From Rhodobacter sp. (lineage in GTDB: Bacteria > Pseudomonadota > Alphaproteobacteria > Rhodobacterales > Rhodobacteraceae), in contig JAIXXB010000008.1 of NCBI GenBank assembly GCA_027490955.1, positions 1 through 55,789 on the forward strand: a stretch of DNA of 55,789 bases, written 5' to 3'. The translations under genes and the position numbers were made by a program. Under the pieces are notes generated by a model. That model was not told where the DNA came from. It did not search any database and saw only the letters and a list, made by a program, of their open reading frames with translations. Below, in pieces: positions 33,951 to 45,214 of this stretch. Within the stretch, counting starts at the first letter, position 1. Every line of letters starts with the position of its first letter.

Positions 33951-35309
33951 ATGCCTTCTGCGGTTTGGCTACGCTCGCGTGAAGCTTTGATCAAGCGAAT
34001 CGGTAAGAACAATTATGCCAGCTGGATCGAGCCTTTGGTTATGCGGGGGCTTTTGGATGGCGTGGCGACCTTTGTCGTGCCGACCAGCTTTTTTGGCGAT
34101 TGGGTCAAACGTAATTTTGGCGATCAGATTCTGGCACTTTTGCAGGCCGAAGGTCTGTCGGTGGCGCGGCTGGACTTTGTTTTGGGGCAGGATGCCTCGG
34201 CAGATGTGGCTGCACCTGCCCGTGCGCCGCGCGTGGCGGCCAAGCGCGACCTGCGCGCCGAATCACCGCTGCCTGGTGCCACGCTGGACGCTCGCTTTAC
34301 CTTTGACAGTTTTGTGGTGGGCAAACCGAACGAATTGGCCCATGCCGCCGCGCGCCGTGTGGCCGAAGGCGGGCCTGTCAGCTTTAACCCGCTGTTTTTA
34401 TATGGCGGTGTGGGTTTGGGCAAAACCCATCTGATGCACGCGATTGCCCATGAATTGCAGGCGCGCCAACCCGAGTTGCGGGTTTTGTATTTGTCGGCAG
34501 AACAGTTCATGTATCGCTTCGTCCAAGCGCTGCGCGAAAAGCAGATTATGGATTTCAAATCCATTTTCCGCAGCGTCGATGTGCTGATGGTCGATGATGT
34601 GCAATTCATCGCGGGCAAGGATTCGACCCAAGAAGAATTCTTTCACACCTTCAATGCCTTGGTCGATCAAAACAAGCAAATCATCATCTCGGCTGACCGC
34701 GCACCGGGCGAGATCAAAGATTTGGAAGACCGCATCAAAAGCCGCATGCAATGCGGCTTGGTGGTGGATCTGCATCCGACGGATTACGAATTGCGTTTGG
34801 GCATTTTGCAAACCAAGGCCGATTACTATGCCGCGCAGTATAAGGGCTTGGTGATCAATCCCGGGGTTTTGGAATTTTTGGCCCATCGCATCACATCGAA
34901 TGTGCGCGTGCTGGAAGGGGCGCTGACGCGTCTGTTCGCCTTTGCCTCGCTGGTTGGGCGCGAGATCAATTTGGAATTGGTGCAGGACTGTCTGTCGGAC
35001 ATTCTGCGCGCCTCTGATCGTAAGCTGACGATCGAAGAAATTCAGCGCAAAGTCGCCGAACATTACAACATCCGCCTGTCCGATATGATCGGGCCAAAGC
35101 GCTTGCGCGCGATTGCGCGGCCACGCCAAGTGGCGATGTATTTGGCAAAGCAATTGACCCCGCGCTCTTTGCCCGAAATTGGGCGGCGCTTTGGCGGGCG
35201 CGACCATACCACCATCATGCACGGCGTGCGCAAAATCGAAGATTTGATGTCAACCGACAGCCAATTGTCGGATGATTTGTTGCGTTTGCGCCGCGCACTA
35301 CAGGGCTAG
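33951..35309 (+). CDS. dnaA: chromosomal replication initiator DnaA
   Basis: 452 residues from the ATG at 33951; an in-frame ATG at 33933 would add six residues, and neither has a clear ribosome site. DnaA opens the replication origin. Domain I has REALIKRIGKNNYASWIEPL. Domain III has the Walker A GGVGLGKTHLMHAIAHELQ, the Walker B VLMVDDVQFIAGKDSTQEEF and ISADRAPGEIKDLEDRIKSR. Domain IV ends with the DNA-binding signature RRFGGRDHTTIMHGVRKIED. It is followed by dnaN and recF on the same strand, with spacing that allows separate promoters. Confidence 0.96.
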   Translation: MPSAVWLRSREALIKRIGKNNYASWIEPLVMRGLLDGVATFVVPTSFFGDWVKRNFGDQILALLQAEGLSVARLDFVLGQDASADVAAPARAPRVAAKRDLRAESPLPGATLDARFTFDSFVVGKPNELAHAAARRVAEGGPVSFNPLFLYGGVGLGKTHLMHAIAHELQARQPELRVLYLSAEQFMYRFVQALREKQIMDFKSIFRSVDVLMVDDVQFIAGKDSTQEEFFHTFNALVDQNKQIIISADRAPGEIKDLEDRIKSRMQCGLVVDLHPTDYELRLGILQTKADYYAAQYKGLVINPGVLEFLAHRITSNVRVLEGALTRLFAFASLVGREINLELVQDCLSDILRASDRKLTIEEIQRKVAEHYNIRLSDMIGPKRLRAIARPRQVAMYLAKQLTPRSLPEIGRRFGGRDHTTIMHGVRKIEDLMSTDSQLSDDLLRLRRALQG

Positions 35310-35397
35310 CGTTTTGCCTTGCGATACGGCAGAAATCGGCTAGTTTAGCGCTCCCAAGCGGCTGATGTGCCTTTGGGATTGTGCAGAGGATGGATTG

Positions 35398-36516
35398 ATG
35401 AAGCTAAGCATTGAACGCGCTGTTTTGCTGAAAGCCTTGGCGCAGGCGCAATCAGTTGTGGAACGGCGCAACACCATCCCGATTCTGGCCAATGTGCTGA
35501 TCGAGGCGGAGGGCAGTTCTGTGACCTTTCGCGCGACAGATTTGGATATTGAAGTGCAAGATCGCGCGGGCGCGATGGTGGAACGTGCGGGGGCGACCAC
35601 TGTTTCTGCCGTGATGCTGCACGAGATTGTGCGCAAACTGCCCGATGGGGCGCTGGTGGCCTTGGCCGATGATGCTGCATCGGGGCGTTTGACCATTGCC
35701 GCAGGGCGCAGCACCTTTAGCCTTGCCACTTTGCCGCGCGAAGATTTCCCCGTGATGGCGTCCAGCGAATATACCACCAATTTCTCGGCCCCAGCCCCCG
35801 TGCTGCGTCGCCTCTTCGATAAGGCAAAGTTTGCGATTTCCACTGAAGAGACGCGCTATTACCTCAATGGGGTTTATATGCATGTTGCAACGGGCGAGGG
35901 CGGGCAAAAGCTGCGCTGCGTGGCGACCGACGGCCACCGCCTAGCGCGCATTGACGCCGATTTGCCAAGTGGCGCGGCAGGGATGCCCGGTGTGATCGTG
36001 CCGCGAAAAACGGTGAATGAGTTGAAAAAGCTGTTGGAAAATGACGATGCGATCATTGCCGTTTCAGTATCGGAAACCAAAGTGCGCTTTGCCACGCCTG
36101 AAATTACCCTGACATCCAAGGTGATTGATGGCACTTTCCCTGATTACACGCGCGTTATTCCCACAGGCAATACCAAGCGGCTCGAAGTGGACGCCGCCGA
36201 ATTTGCCCGCGCCGTTGACCGCGTGGCCACAGTGTCATCCGAACGCTCGCGCGCGGTGAAATTGTCGCTGGACGAAGACCGCCTTGTGCTGTCGGTCAAT
36301 GCCCCCGATTCGGGCGCGGCAGAGGAAGAATTGGCTGTGGCTTACGGCGATGAGCATTTGGAAATTGGCTTTAACGCCAAATATTTGCTGGAAATCGCCA
36401 GCCAAGTAGACCGCGAAAACGCGGTGTTTATGTTCAATTCGTCAGGCGATCCAACCTTGATGCGCGAGGGGAACGACACCTCGGCGGTTTATGTTGTCAT
36501 GCCCATGCGCGTTTAG
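35398..36516 (+). CDS. dnaN: DNA polymerase III beta subunit (sliding clamp)
   Basis: 372 residues from the ATG at 35398, with AGAGGA about eight bases before it. The clamp tethers polymerase III to DNA. Conserved blocks are VERRNTIPILANVLIEAEGS, then FRATDLDIEVQDRAGAMVER and RRLFDKAKFAISTEETRYYL with LNGVYMHV, and the C-terminal TSAVYVVMPMRV with the hydrophobic pocket residues. Length and ends are normal. It follows dnaA by 88 bases. Confidence 0.97.
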   Translation: MKLSIERAVLLKALAQAQSVVERRNTIPILANVLIEAEGSSVTFRATDLDIEVQDRAGAMVERAGATTVSAVMLHEIVRKLPDGALVALADDAASGRLTIAAGRSTFSLATLPREDFPVMASSEYTTNFSAPAPVLRRLFDKAKFAISTEETRYYLNGVYMHVATGEGGQKLRCVATDGHRLARIDADLPSGAAGMPGVIVPRKTVNELKKLLENDDAIIAVSVSETKVRFATPEITLTSKVIDGTFPDYTRVIPTGNTKRLEVDAAEFARAVDRVATVSSERSRAVKLSLDEDRLVLSVNAPDSGAAEEELAVAYGDEHLEIGFNAKYLLEIASQVDRENAVFMFNSSGDPTLMREGNDTSAVYVVMPMRV

Positions 36517-36540
36517 GCGCAGGGATGCTGTTAGGGCAGA

Positions 36541-36620
36541 GGCGGGGGTTTCACACCCCCTAGCCTGCGCGTAAACTCGCAGGCCTACCCCCGTGGGATA
36601 TTTTTGCCAAAGTGAAAGGA
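36541..36620 (+). repeat. hairpin plus GGATATTT intergenic element, copy A
   Basis: Two hairpins (GGGGGT/ACCCCC at 36544-36560 and GCCTGCG/CGCAGGC at 36563-36584) are followed by CCCCGTGGGATATTTTT and CCAAAGTGAAAGGAG, which supplies the recF ribosome site. Related elements lie at 43898, 43999 (inverted) and 50658. It sits in the dnaN-recF gap. Confidence 0.6.
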
Positions 36621-36626
36621 GACAGC

Positions 36627-37706
36627 GTGAGCGGGCTTGCCATTAAGGCCTTGCAGCTGACGCAGTTTCGCAGCCATGCGCGGGCGGCGCTGGTGTTTGA
36701 TGGGCGGCCTGTGGCGATTTCAGGGCCAAATGGCGCGGGCAAAACCAATATCTTAGAGGCTGTGTCGCTGTTGTCGCCGGGGCGTGGGTTGCGGCGGGCA
36801 GGGGCCGAGGATTTGGCGCGCCAGCAGGCGGCAGTCGGCTGGAAAGTGGCGGCGGATGTGGCGGGGCTGGGTGCGGATCATCGTATAGAAACTTGGGCCG
36901 AGGCGGGCGAGGCGCGGGCGGTGCGCATAGATGGCAAGGCTGCACCGCAAACCGCGCTGGGGCGGATTTTGCGCGTGCTGTGGCTGGTGCCTGCGATGGA
37001 CAGGCTGTGGCTGGATGCCGCCGAGGCGCGGCGGCGGTTTTTGGACCGAATGGCGCTGTCCTTTATGCCTGACCATGCCGAGGCGGTGCTGGACTATGAC
37101 AAGGCGATGCGCGAACGCAATCGATTGTTGAAAGATCAGGTGCAAGATCCCCATTGGTATGGCGCGCTAGAGGCGCAGATGGCCGCAGCGGGGGCGCAGA
37201 TCAGCGCCAATCGCGCGCAGGCCTTGGCGCGCATTGCGCAGGCGCAGGCCGCAGGCGGGGCCTTTCCCGTGGCGGATTTGGCCATTGTGGGCGAGGTGGG
37301 CGAGGATGCATCTGATTTGGCGCAGGCCTTGGCCGCTGGGCGCGGGCGCGATATGGCCGCAGGGCGCAGCCTGATTGGCCCGCACCGCGCGGATTTGCAG
37401 GCGGTCTATGCGGCCAAAGGCACGCGGGCGGATCAATGCTCGACAGGAGAGCAGAAAGCGCTGCTGATCAGTTTGATTTTGGCCAATGCCCGCGCCTTGG
37501 CACAGGATTTGGGGGCTGCGCCTATTTTGCTGCTGGATGAGGTTGCGGCCCATCTCGACCCAGCGCGCCGCGCGGCGCTGTATGATGAAATCTGTGCGCT
37601 GGGCGCGCAGGCGCTGATGACGGGCACCGAGGCGGGGTTGTTTGACAGCCTTGGCGCGCGCGGGCAAAGCTTTGTCTTGGAAGATGGGCAGGTGGGTGCG
37701 GCATGA
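36627..37706 (+). CDS. recF: DNA repair and recombination protein RecF
   Basis: 359 residues from the GTG at 36627, chosen because AAGGAG lies five bases before it. RecF is an SMC-like ATPase that helps load RecA at single-strand gaps. The Walker A is AISGPNGAGKTNILEAVSLL, the signature motif lies in DQCSTGEQKALLISLILANA, and the Walker B is PILLLDEVAAHLDPARRAAL. The family's N-terminal LQLTQFRSHARAAL is present. It overlaps the following GNAT gene by four bases. Confidence 0.95.
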   Translation: MSGLAIKALQLTQFRSHARAALVFDGRPVAISGPNGAGKTNILEAVSLLSPGRGLRRAGAEDLARQQAAVGWKVAADVAGLGADHRIETWAEAGEARAVRIDGKAAPQTALGRILRVLWLVPAMDRLWLDAAEARRRFLDRMALSFMPDHAEAVLDYDKAMRERNRLLKDQVQDPHWYGALEAQMAAAGAQISANRAQALARIAQAQAAGGAFPVADLAIVGEVGEDASDLAQALAAGRGRDMAAGRSLIGPHRADLQAVYAAKGTRADQCSTGEQKALLISLILANARALAQDLGAAPILLLDEVAAHLDPARRAALYDEICALGAQALMTGTEAGLFDSLGARGQSFVLEDGQVGAA

Positions 37707-38227
37707 GCGAGGTGATCGCGGATTGGGATTTGGGTGCGGCGGATGAGGCGCAGATCCAGCGCCTGCTGGCCCTGTGTTTTTCCACTGATTTCGGCGGGCG
37801 CAGCTATTTTCAACAGCGGCCGCATTTTCGGCTGGTCTGGCGCGAGGGGGGGCAGATCATCGGCCATATGGCGGTGATGATGCGCGCCATACGCTTGGGC
37901 GGGGACTTAGTGGATGTGGCGGGTTTGGCAGATGTGGCAACGCATCCCGATCACCGCGGCAAAGGTATTGCTGCCGCATTGCTGCAGGCGGCCATTGGGC
38001 AGCTGCGCGCCACGCAAGCGCAGTATTTTCTGTTGTTCGGCACTGCGGGCCTTTATGGCGCGCATGGCTTTGCGCCCGCGTCAAATGAGCTGACCTATAT
38101 CGATATGCGCGGGGCGGTGACGGGCGCGGTGCATCGGCAGAGATCGCAAGAGCTGCGTGTTTTGCCCCTGCGCGGTCAGGCTTGGCCTGTGGATGCCCCC
38201 GTAGACTTGCTGGGCCATTTGTTTTAG
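37703..38227 (+). CDS. GNAT-family N-acetyltransferase
   Basis: 174 residues. The acetyl-CoA binding motif A is VDVAGLADVATHPDHRGKGI followed by AAALLQAAIGQLR, with the R-x-x-G-x-G/A-type pattern HRGKGIAAAL. The N-terminal part has GGRSYFQQRPHFRLVWREGG. Substrate is not evident; candidates range from small molecules to protein N termini. The start overlaps the recF stop by four bases, so it is co-translated with recF, though a functional tie is not implied. A LysE-type exporter follows after 22 bases. Confidence 0.85.
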   Translation: MSEVIADWDLGAADEAQIQRLLALCFSTDFGGRSYFQQRPHFRLVWREGGQIIGHMAVMMRAIRLGGDLVDVAGLADVATHPDHRGKGIAAALLQAAIGQLRATQAQYFLLFGTAGLYGAHGFAPASNELTYIDMRGAVTGAVHRQRSQELRVLPLRGQAWPVDAPVDLLGHLF

Positions 38228-38249
38228 GGCTTTGGCCAAAGGAAATCAC

Positions 38250-41400
<3,151 letters not shown>

Positions 41401-41401
<1 letters not shown>

Positions 41402-41426
41402 AAAGGCCCCCATTTGGGGGCCTTTT
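41401..41426. terminator. bidirectional terminator between gyrB and terC
   Basis: AAAAGGCCCCC at 41401-41411 pairs perfectly with GGGGGCCTTTT at 41416-41426 around an ATTT loop. It gives a T-run in both directions and sits between the ends of gyrB (plus) and the TerC gene (minus). Confidence 0.92.
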
Positions 41427-41429
41427 CAT

Positions 41430-42410
41430 TTAGGCGATTTTTTCGTTCCGCGTTTTCCACAAGGAATAGAAAATCCCCGCTGCCAAAATACCCAAGGTCA
41501 GCGTCAGCGAAATGGCTGTGGGCACTTTGATTCCCATCGGCACCAAGAAAATCTTGATCCCCACCAGAACCAGAATGATGGCCAGCGAGTATTTCAAATA
41601 GGCAAAACGGTGCATAGCGGCGGCCAGCGCAAAAAACAGGCTGCGCAGGCCAAGGATTGCAAAGATATTCGACGTGTAGACGATGAATGTGTCTTGTGTT
41701 ACGGCAAAAATTGCAGGCACAGAATCTACCGCAAAAATCAGATCCACAAATTCAACCAAAATCAGTGCCACGGCCAAGGGGGTTAGCCAAGTGACAATTT
41801 TGCCTGTCGCAGGGTCAGGCTGTTTGATGGTGAAGTCATGACTTTTGATTTCGCTGGTCACGCGGAAATGCTTTTTGACAAATTTCAAAACAGCATTGTT
41901 TTCCAGATCATTATCTTCGTCATTGGCCGAAAACATCTTGACGCCTGAAAAAATCAGAAACGCACCAAAGCCGTAAAGAATCCACTGATATTGGCTAACC
42001 AATGCCGCGCCCAGACCAATCATAATCGCGCGCATCAGAATCGCGCCAATGATGCCCCAAAACAAAACGCGATGCTGATATTTGCGCGGCACTGCGAAAT
42101 AGGTAAAGATCGTGGCGATGACAAAAATATTGTCCATCGCAAGGGATTGTTCAATGACATAGCCCGTAAAAAATTCTAGCCCCGATTGTGCACCGCGCGT
42201 ATACCAAACCCAAAGACCAAACAAAAACGCAATAAACACATAACCGCCATACATGATAAAGCTTTCCTTGGCGGAAATCTCTTTATCCTCTTTGTGCAAA
42301 ATCCCAAGGTCAAAGACCAACAGCGCAATCACAAGGCCAATAAAAATCAGCCAGAAATAGGTCGGTGTCCCCAGAAAGGGTGACAGCAGAAACGGCATCA
42401 GAAAGTCCAT
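41430..42410 (-). CDS. TerC/Alx-family integral membrane protein
   Basis: 326 residues with about nine membrane segments. The family hallmarks are VIEQSLAMDNIFVIATIFTY in the third segment region and the long block LVEFVDLIFAVDSVPAIFAV, then VYTSNIFAILGLRSLFFALA. Acidic residues within these membrane segments suggest metal handling. Alx and related TerC proteins are linked to manganese export and alkaline or metal stress, including tellurite. A strong hairpin lies in the leader. A TelA/XpaC operon, another tellurite-associated family set, lies 7 kb away. Confidence 0.93.
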   Translation of the reverse strand: MDFLMPFLLSPFLGTPTYFWLIFIGLVIALLVFDLGILHKEDKEISAKESFIMYGGYVFIAFLFGLWVWYTRGAQSGLEFFTGYVIEQSLAMDNIFVIATIFTYFAVPRKYQHRVLFWGIIGAILMRAIMIGLGAALVSQYQWILYGFGAFLIFSGVKMFSANDEDNDLENNAVLKFVKKHFRVTSEIKSHDFTIKQPDPATGKIVTWLTPLAVALILVEFVDLIFAVDSVPAIFAVTQDTFIVYTSNIFAILGLRSLFFALAAAMHRFAYLKYSLAIILVLVGIKIFLVPMGIKVPTAISLTLTLGILAAGIFYSLWKTRNEKIA

Positions 42411-42476
42411 TCAATCCCTCGTCATTTTTTGGTTTATTGCGCCCACAGGCAAGCAGCCCGATCTTTGCAGGCAAAG

Positions 42477-42509
42477 CGGTGCGGCTTAGGTAAGAACAAA
42501 GCCGCACCG
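42477..42509 (-). promoter_or_regulatory. hairpin in the terC leader
   Basis: CGGTGCGGCTT at 42477-42487 pairs perfectly with AAGCCGCACCG at 42499-42509 across an 11-base loop. It lies about 67 bases upstream of the terC start on the minus strand, between the tRNA and terC. It may be the tRNA terminator or a regulatory leader structure. Some terC/alx genes carry a yybP-ykoY manganese riboswitch, but I could not match its conserved core here. Confidence 0.5.
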
Positions 42510-42547
42510 TTCAACCCCAAGGCTGTGAAAAATCTATAATTTTCCTA

Positions 42548-42623
42548 TGGTGACCCCGGATGGATTCGAACCATCGACCTGCCGCTTAGGAGGCGGCCGC
42601 TCTATCCCCTGAGCTACGGGGCC
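42548..42623 (-). tRNA. tRNA-Arg (anticodon CCT)
   Basis: On the minus strand a full cloverleaf is seen: acceptor GGCCCCG with CGGGGTC, D-arm with AGCTCAGGGGATAGAGC, anticodon stem GCCGC/GCGGC with loop CTCCTAA, and T-loop GGTTCGAATCC. CCA is encoded at the 3' end. The anticodon CCT reads AGG arginine codons, which are rare in this GC-rich genome. Confidence 0.95.
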
Positions 42624-42866
42624 ATAGCTGCCTTATTGCGCGAAAGGCGCAGGGCGTGCAACTGCTTATCAGAAAAAGGTAAGGGGGAGTGAATTTGGCC
42701 CACCACTCCCCCTTGGTGTCCGTTGCGTCTGGGTTGAGAGCTTGCAGGACGCGCAGGATATTGGTCAGTCTGCGACTGTTACCGCTAACATATGGCATAT
42801 TCAGCGCTTGGACAAGGGGGCAAATGGCGCTAGACATGGGTAATTGCACCAGCATGCGGTGATCAC
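42624..42866. promoter_or_regulatory. region between tRNA-Arg and the LacI-family gene: hairpin and GntR-like operator
   Basis: Two features are visible. AAGGGGGAGTG at 42681-42691 pairs perfectly with CACTCCCCCTT at 42704-42714. TGTTACCGCTAACA at 42777-42790 is a near-perfect palindrome with central CG, closely like the gluconate repressor operator ATGTTACCGGTAACAT. The latter lies 77 bases before the regulator's start and is a likely autoregulatory operator. Confidence 0.6.
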
Positions 42867-43898
42867 GTGACGAAGTCTGATATCCAACGCACCCTGACGC
42901 TGCGCGATGTTTCCGAAGCATCTGGCGTCAGTGAGATGACAGTCAGCCGCGTTTTGCGCAATCGCGGCGATGTGTCGGGTGCAACGCGCGAACGGGTACT
43001 AGAAGCTGCGCGCCGCCTTGGTTATGTGCCCAACAAAATTGCAGGGGCGCTGGCCAGTCAAAGGGTTAATCTGGTGGGCGTGATCATTCCATCCCTGTCA
43101 AATATGGTATTTCCCGAGGTATTGGGCGGCGTATCTGAAACGCTGGACAATACGGGGCTGCAACCTGTGGTGGGCGTAACCAATTACTCGCCCGAACGCG
43201 AAGAGGCCGTCTTGTATGAAATGCTGTCGTGGCGTCCTTCGGGGGTTATTCTGGCAGGGTTAGAACATACAGATGCCGCGCAGGCGATGCTGGCGCGTGC
43301 GGGTATCCCCGTGGTCGAGATTATGGACATTGATGGGCCCGCCATTGACAGCGCTGTGGGCATTTCCCACCGCCGCGCAGGCCGCCAAATGGCCGAGGCG
43401 ATTTTGGCCGCAGGATACCGCAACATCGCCTTTCTGGGCACGATGATGCCCTATGACCACCGCGCCCGCAAAAGACTGGAAGGTTTTGAAGAGGCGCTGG
43501 CCAAGGCGGGTGTGCCGCTGGTTGACCGCGAGTTTTATTCTGGCGGATCGGCCCTGCTTAAAGGGCGCGAGATGACCGAGGCCGTTCTGCGCCGCAGCCC
43601 TCATGTAGATTTCCTGTATTATTCCAACGATATGATCGGCGCGGGCGGCCTTTTGTATTGTCTGGAGGCTGGCCTTGATGTGCCAAATCGCGTGGGGCTT
43701 GCAGGCTTTAATGGTGTGGAATTGCTCGATGGCTTGCCGCGCAAATTGGCCACGATGGATGCCTGCCGGCGCGAAATTGGCCGCAAAGCCGCAGAAATCG
43801 TCGCGCGCAACCGCGATACCAAAAGCGAAGATTCATTGGGCGGCGAGGTCATCGAACTTTTCCCCGTTCTGCAAATGGGTGACACGATTCGCAGATAG
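42867..43898 (+). CDS. LacI/GntR-family transcriptional regulator
   Basis: 343 residues, GTG start. The N-terminal helix-turn-helix and hinge are LTLRDVSEASGVSEMTVSRV and LEAARRLGYVPNKIAGALAS. The periplasmic-binding-like ligand domain follows, with LVGVIIPSLSNMVFPEVLGG and a C-terminal VGLAGFNGVELLDGLPRKLA. The overall pattern is closest to gluconate-type (GntR) repressors of the LacI family, and the operator-like palindrome at 42777-42790 supports that. Sugar transport or kinase genes it might control are not in the window, so targets lie elsewhere. Confidence 0.88.
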   Translation: MTKSDIQRTLTLRDVSEASGVSEMTVSRVLRNRGDVSGATRERVLEAARRLGYVPNKIAGALASQRVNLVGVIIPSLSNMVFPEVLGGVSETLDNTGLQPVVGVTNYSPEREEAVLYEMLSWRPSGVILAGLEHTDAAQAMLARAGIPVVEIMDIDGPAIDSAVGISHRRAGRQMAEAILAAGYRNIAFLGTMMPYDHRARKRLEGFEEALAKAGVPLVDREFYSGGSALLKGREMTEAVLRRSPHVDFLYYSNDMIGAGGLLYCLEAGLDVPNRVGLAGFNGVELLDGLPRKLATMDACRREIGRKAAEIVARNRDTKSEDSLGGEVIELFPVLQMGDTIRR

Positions 43899-43960
43899 GG
43901 GGCGCTCGCGCCCCCTCGCTTCGCTCACCCCCTGAGGATATTTGCAAAAAAGAAGAAGCG
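43898..43960 (+). repeat. hairpin plus GGATATTT element, copy B
   Basis: GGGGGCG/CGCCCCC (43898-43904 with 43909-43915) overlaps the stop codon of the LacI-family gene and is followed by CACCCCCTGAGGATATTT and an A-rich run (43946-43957). It acts as the downstream end of that gene and is nearly identical to the inverted copy C at 43999-44060. Confidence 0.7.
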
Positions 43961-43998
43961 CATGTCTTTGGCACACCACAAAAAGACGCCCGCCGCCC

Positions 43999-44060
43999 TT
44001 CTTCTTTTCCGAAATATCCTCGGGGGTGAGCGCGCAGCGCGAGGGGGCGCGAGCGCCCCC
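43999..44060 (-). repeat. hairpin plus GGATATTT element, copy C (inverted)
   Basis: On the minus strand it reads a GGGGGCGC/GCGCCCCC hairpin, then CTCACCCCCGAGGATATTT and GAAAAGAAGAAGG, the same order as copy B. It lies just after the stop of the zinc-ribbon gene on that strand. B and C therefore face each other between convergent genes. Confidence 0.7.
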
Positions 44061-44067
44061 TGTGCCG

Positions 44068-45213
44068 TCAGTTCATCCACTCGGGTCTTGGAAGGCCAAG
44101 ACTGGTAGGGTCGTTCAAGTAAACTGCGCCCAAGGCCAAAATGGCCACAGCCAGCACGGCAAAGGCAATTTTCCATGCGGAATAGGGCCGTTCGCCCTGC
44201 ACTTCGCCCGTTTGCCCGTTCACCAAAAACCGATAGCTTTTGCCGCGGTATTTATAGGCCGCCGTCCAAACAGGCAGCAAAACATGTTTAAAGGTTTCAT
44301 CGGCATAGCGGGTGTCGACACTGTCAATGCGCTGCACATCGCCGCCGATGTCGCGGCGAATGTCCATTTCAATCACCCCTGCCATGATGTTTTGCGCGTC
44401 AGTCCAACCATCGGCAAGGCTGATCGTATAGCCTTCGGCCTGAAAGCCTGCCAGATAATCGGGGTTATAGGGCTTGGCCGCCGCTAAATCCCACGGGGTT
44501 AATTCATTGCCCAAACGTTTTGGCAAACTGTTTGAGGCAAGGGTGATCACATCGTCAAAATCGCGCGACACTGTGCCAGAGGCGGGATACCAGCGCGTGC
44601 GCTGAACTTGCTCGGTGCGGCGCTGGGATTTGCCGTTCACATTCACTGTGACAGTGCGCGTTTCATAGTAATGCTCGCCGCGCGCGCCCGTGTAGCGGCT
44701 GGTCGTCGCAGCATCAAATGTCCAAAACGGCGCATAGATTCCTGCCATGGCGCGGCCCTTGCGGGTGTATTCCAACAGGCCGTTGGGCGCGAACCACAGG
44801 CTGCCCAGCCATTTGGACAGCGCATCGCGCGCCTGAGCTTCCGTCAGGGCAAAGGGCAGCAGCGACTGCGGTTTGATCGCCCTGCGCGCGCCCGTATCCA
44901 CCACCACAGGGGTGGCACAATAGGGGCAATTGGCGGCGTGGCTTGCCCCCGAAAACTCGACCACAGCGCCGCAACTGGGGCAACTTGTGGCGCGCACCTC
45001 TGCGCTGGCCCCATCTGGCAGATCGTTTGCCAGCCCCTGCTTTAGGCTAAGCTCTTGGAACGCCTTTCCTTCGGCGCGCGCATCTGCTTTGGACAGGTCT
45101 TGCAGATGGCCGCAATGGGCGCATTCAAGGCGGCCTTTATCGGGGGCAAAGCGCAAATCAGACCCGCATGTCGCGCAAGGCCAGCGGTGGGCCTCGATCA
45201 CATCACCTTGCAT
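44068..45213 (-). CDS. double zinc-ribbon protein with C-terminal membrane anchor
   Basis: 381 residues. Two zinc ribbons are visible: Cys13, 16, 31, 34 (WPCATCGSDL and LECAHCGHLQ) and Cys78, 81, 96, 99 (TSCPSCGAVV and ANCPYCATPV). A middle domain follows with IKPQSLLPFALTEAQARDAL and AGIYAPFWTFDAATTSRYTG, then ETFKHVLLPVWTAAYKYRGK. A single membrane helix lies near residues 350-370. Such proteins are often annotated as TFIIB-type zinc-ribbon or primosomal-protein-like, without real evidence. It starts two bases before the SPFH stop on the minus strand and ends the operon. Function unknown; membrane-linked with the SPFH partner by inference. Confidence 0.8.
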   Translation of the reverse strand: MQGDVIEAHRWPCATCGSDLRFAPDKGRLECAHCGHLQDLSKADARAEGKAFQELSLKQGLANDLPDGASAEVRATSCPSCGAVVEFSGASHAANCPYCATPVVVDTGARRAIKPQSLLPFALTEAQARDALSKWLGSLWFAPNGLLEYTRKGRAMAGIYAPFWTFDAATTSRYTGARGEHYYETRTVTVNVNGKSQRRTEQVQRTRWYPASGTVSRDFDDVITLASNSLPKRLGNELTPWDLAAAKPYNPDYLAGFQAEGYTISLADGWTDAQNIMAGVIEMDIRRDIGGDVQRIDSVDTRYADETFKHVLLPVWTAAYKYRGKSYRFLVNGQTGEVQGERPYSAWKIAFAVLAVAILALGAVYLNDPTSLGLPRPEWMN

Positions 45214-45214
45214 A

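Noticed and set aside
37703-38227. NodA-type acyltransferase
   Set aside because: A GGRS-like word near the N terminus is suggestive, but the acetyl-CoA motif and overall pattern are those of an ordinary GNAT enzyme.
42411-42547. yybP-ykoY manganese riboswitch before terC
   Set aside because: A CTTGGGG word and a hairpin are present, but the conserved GGGGAGTAG core is not.
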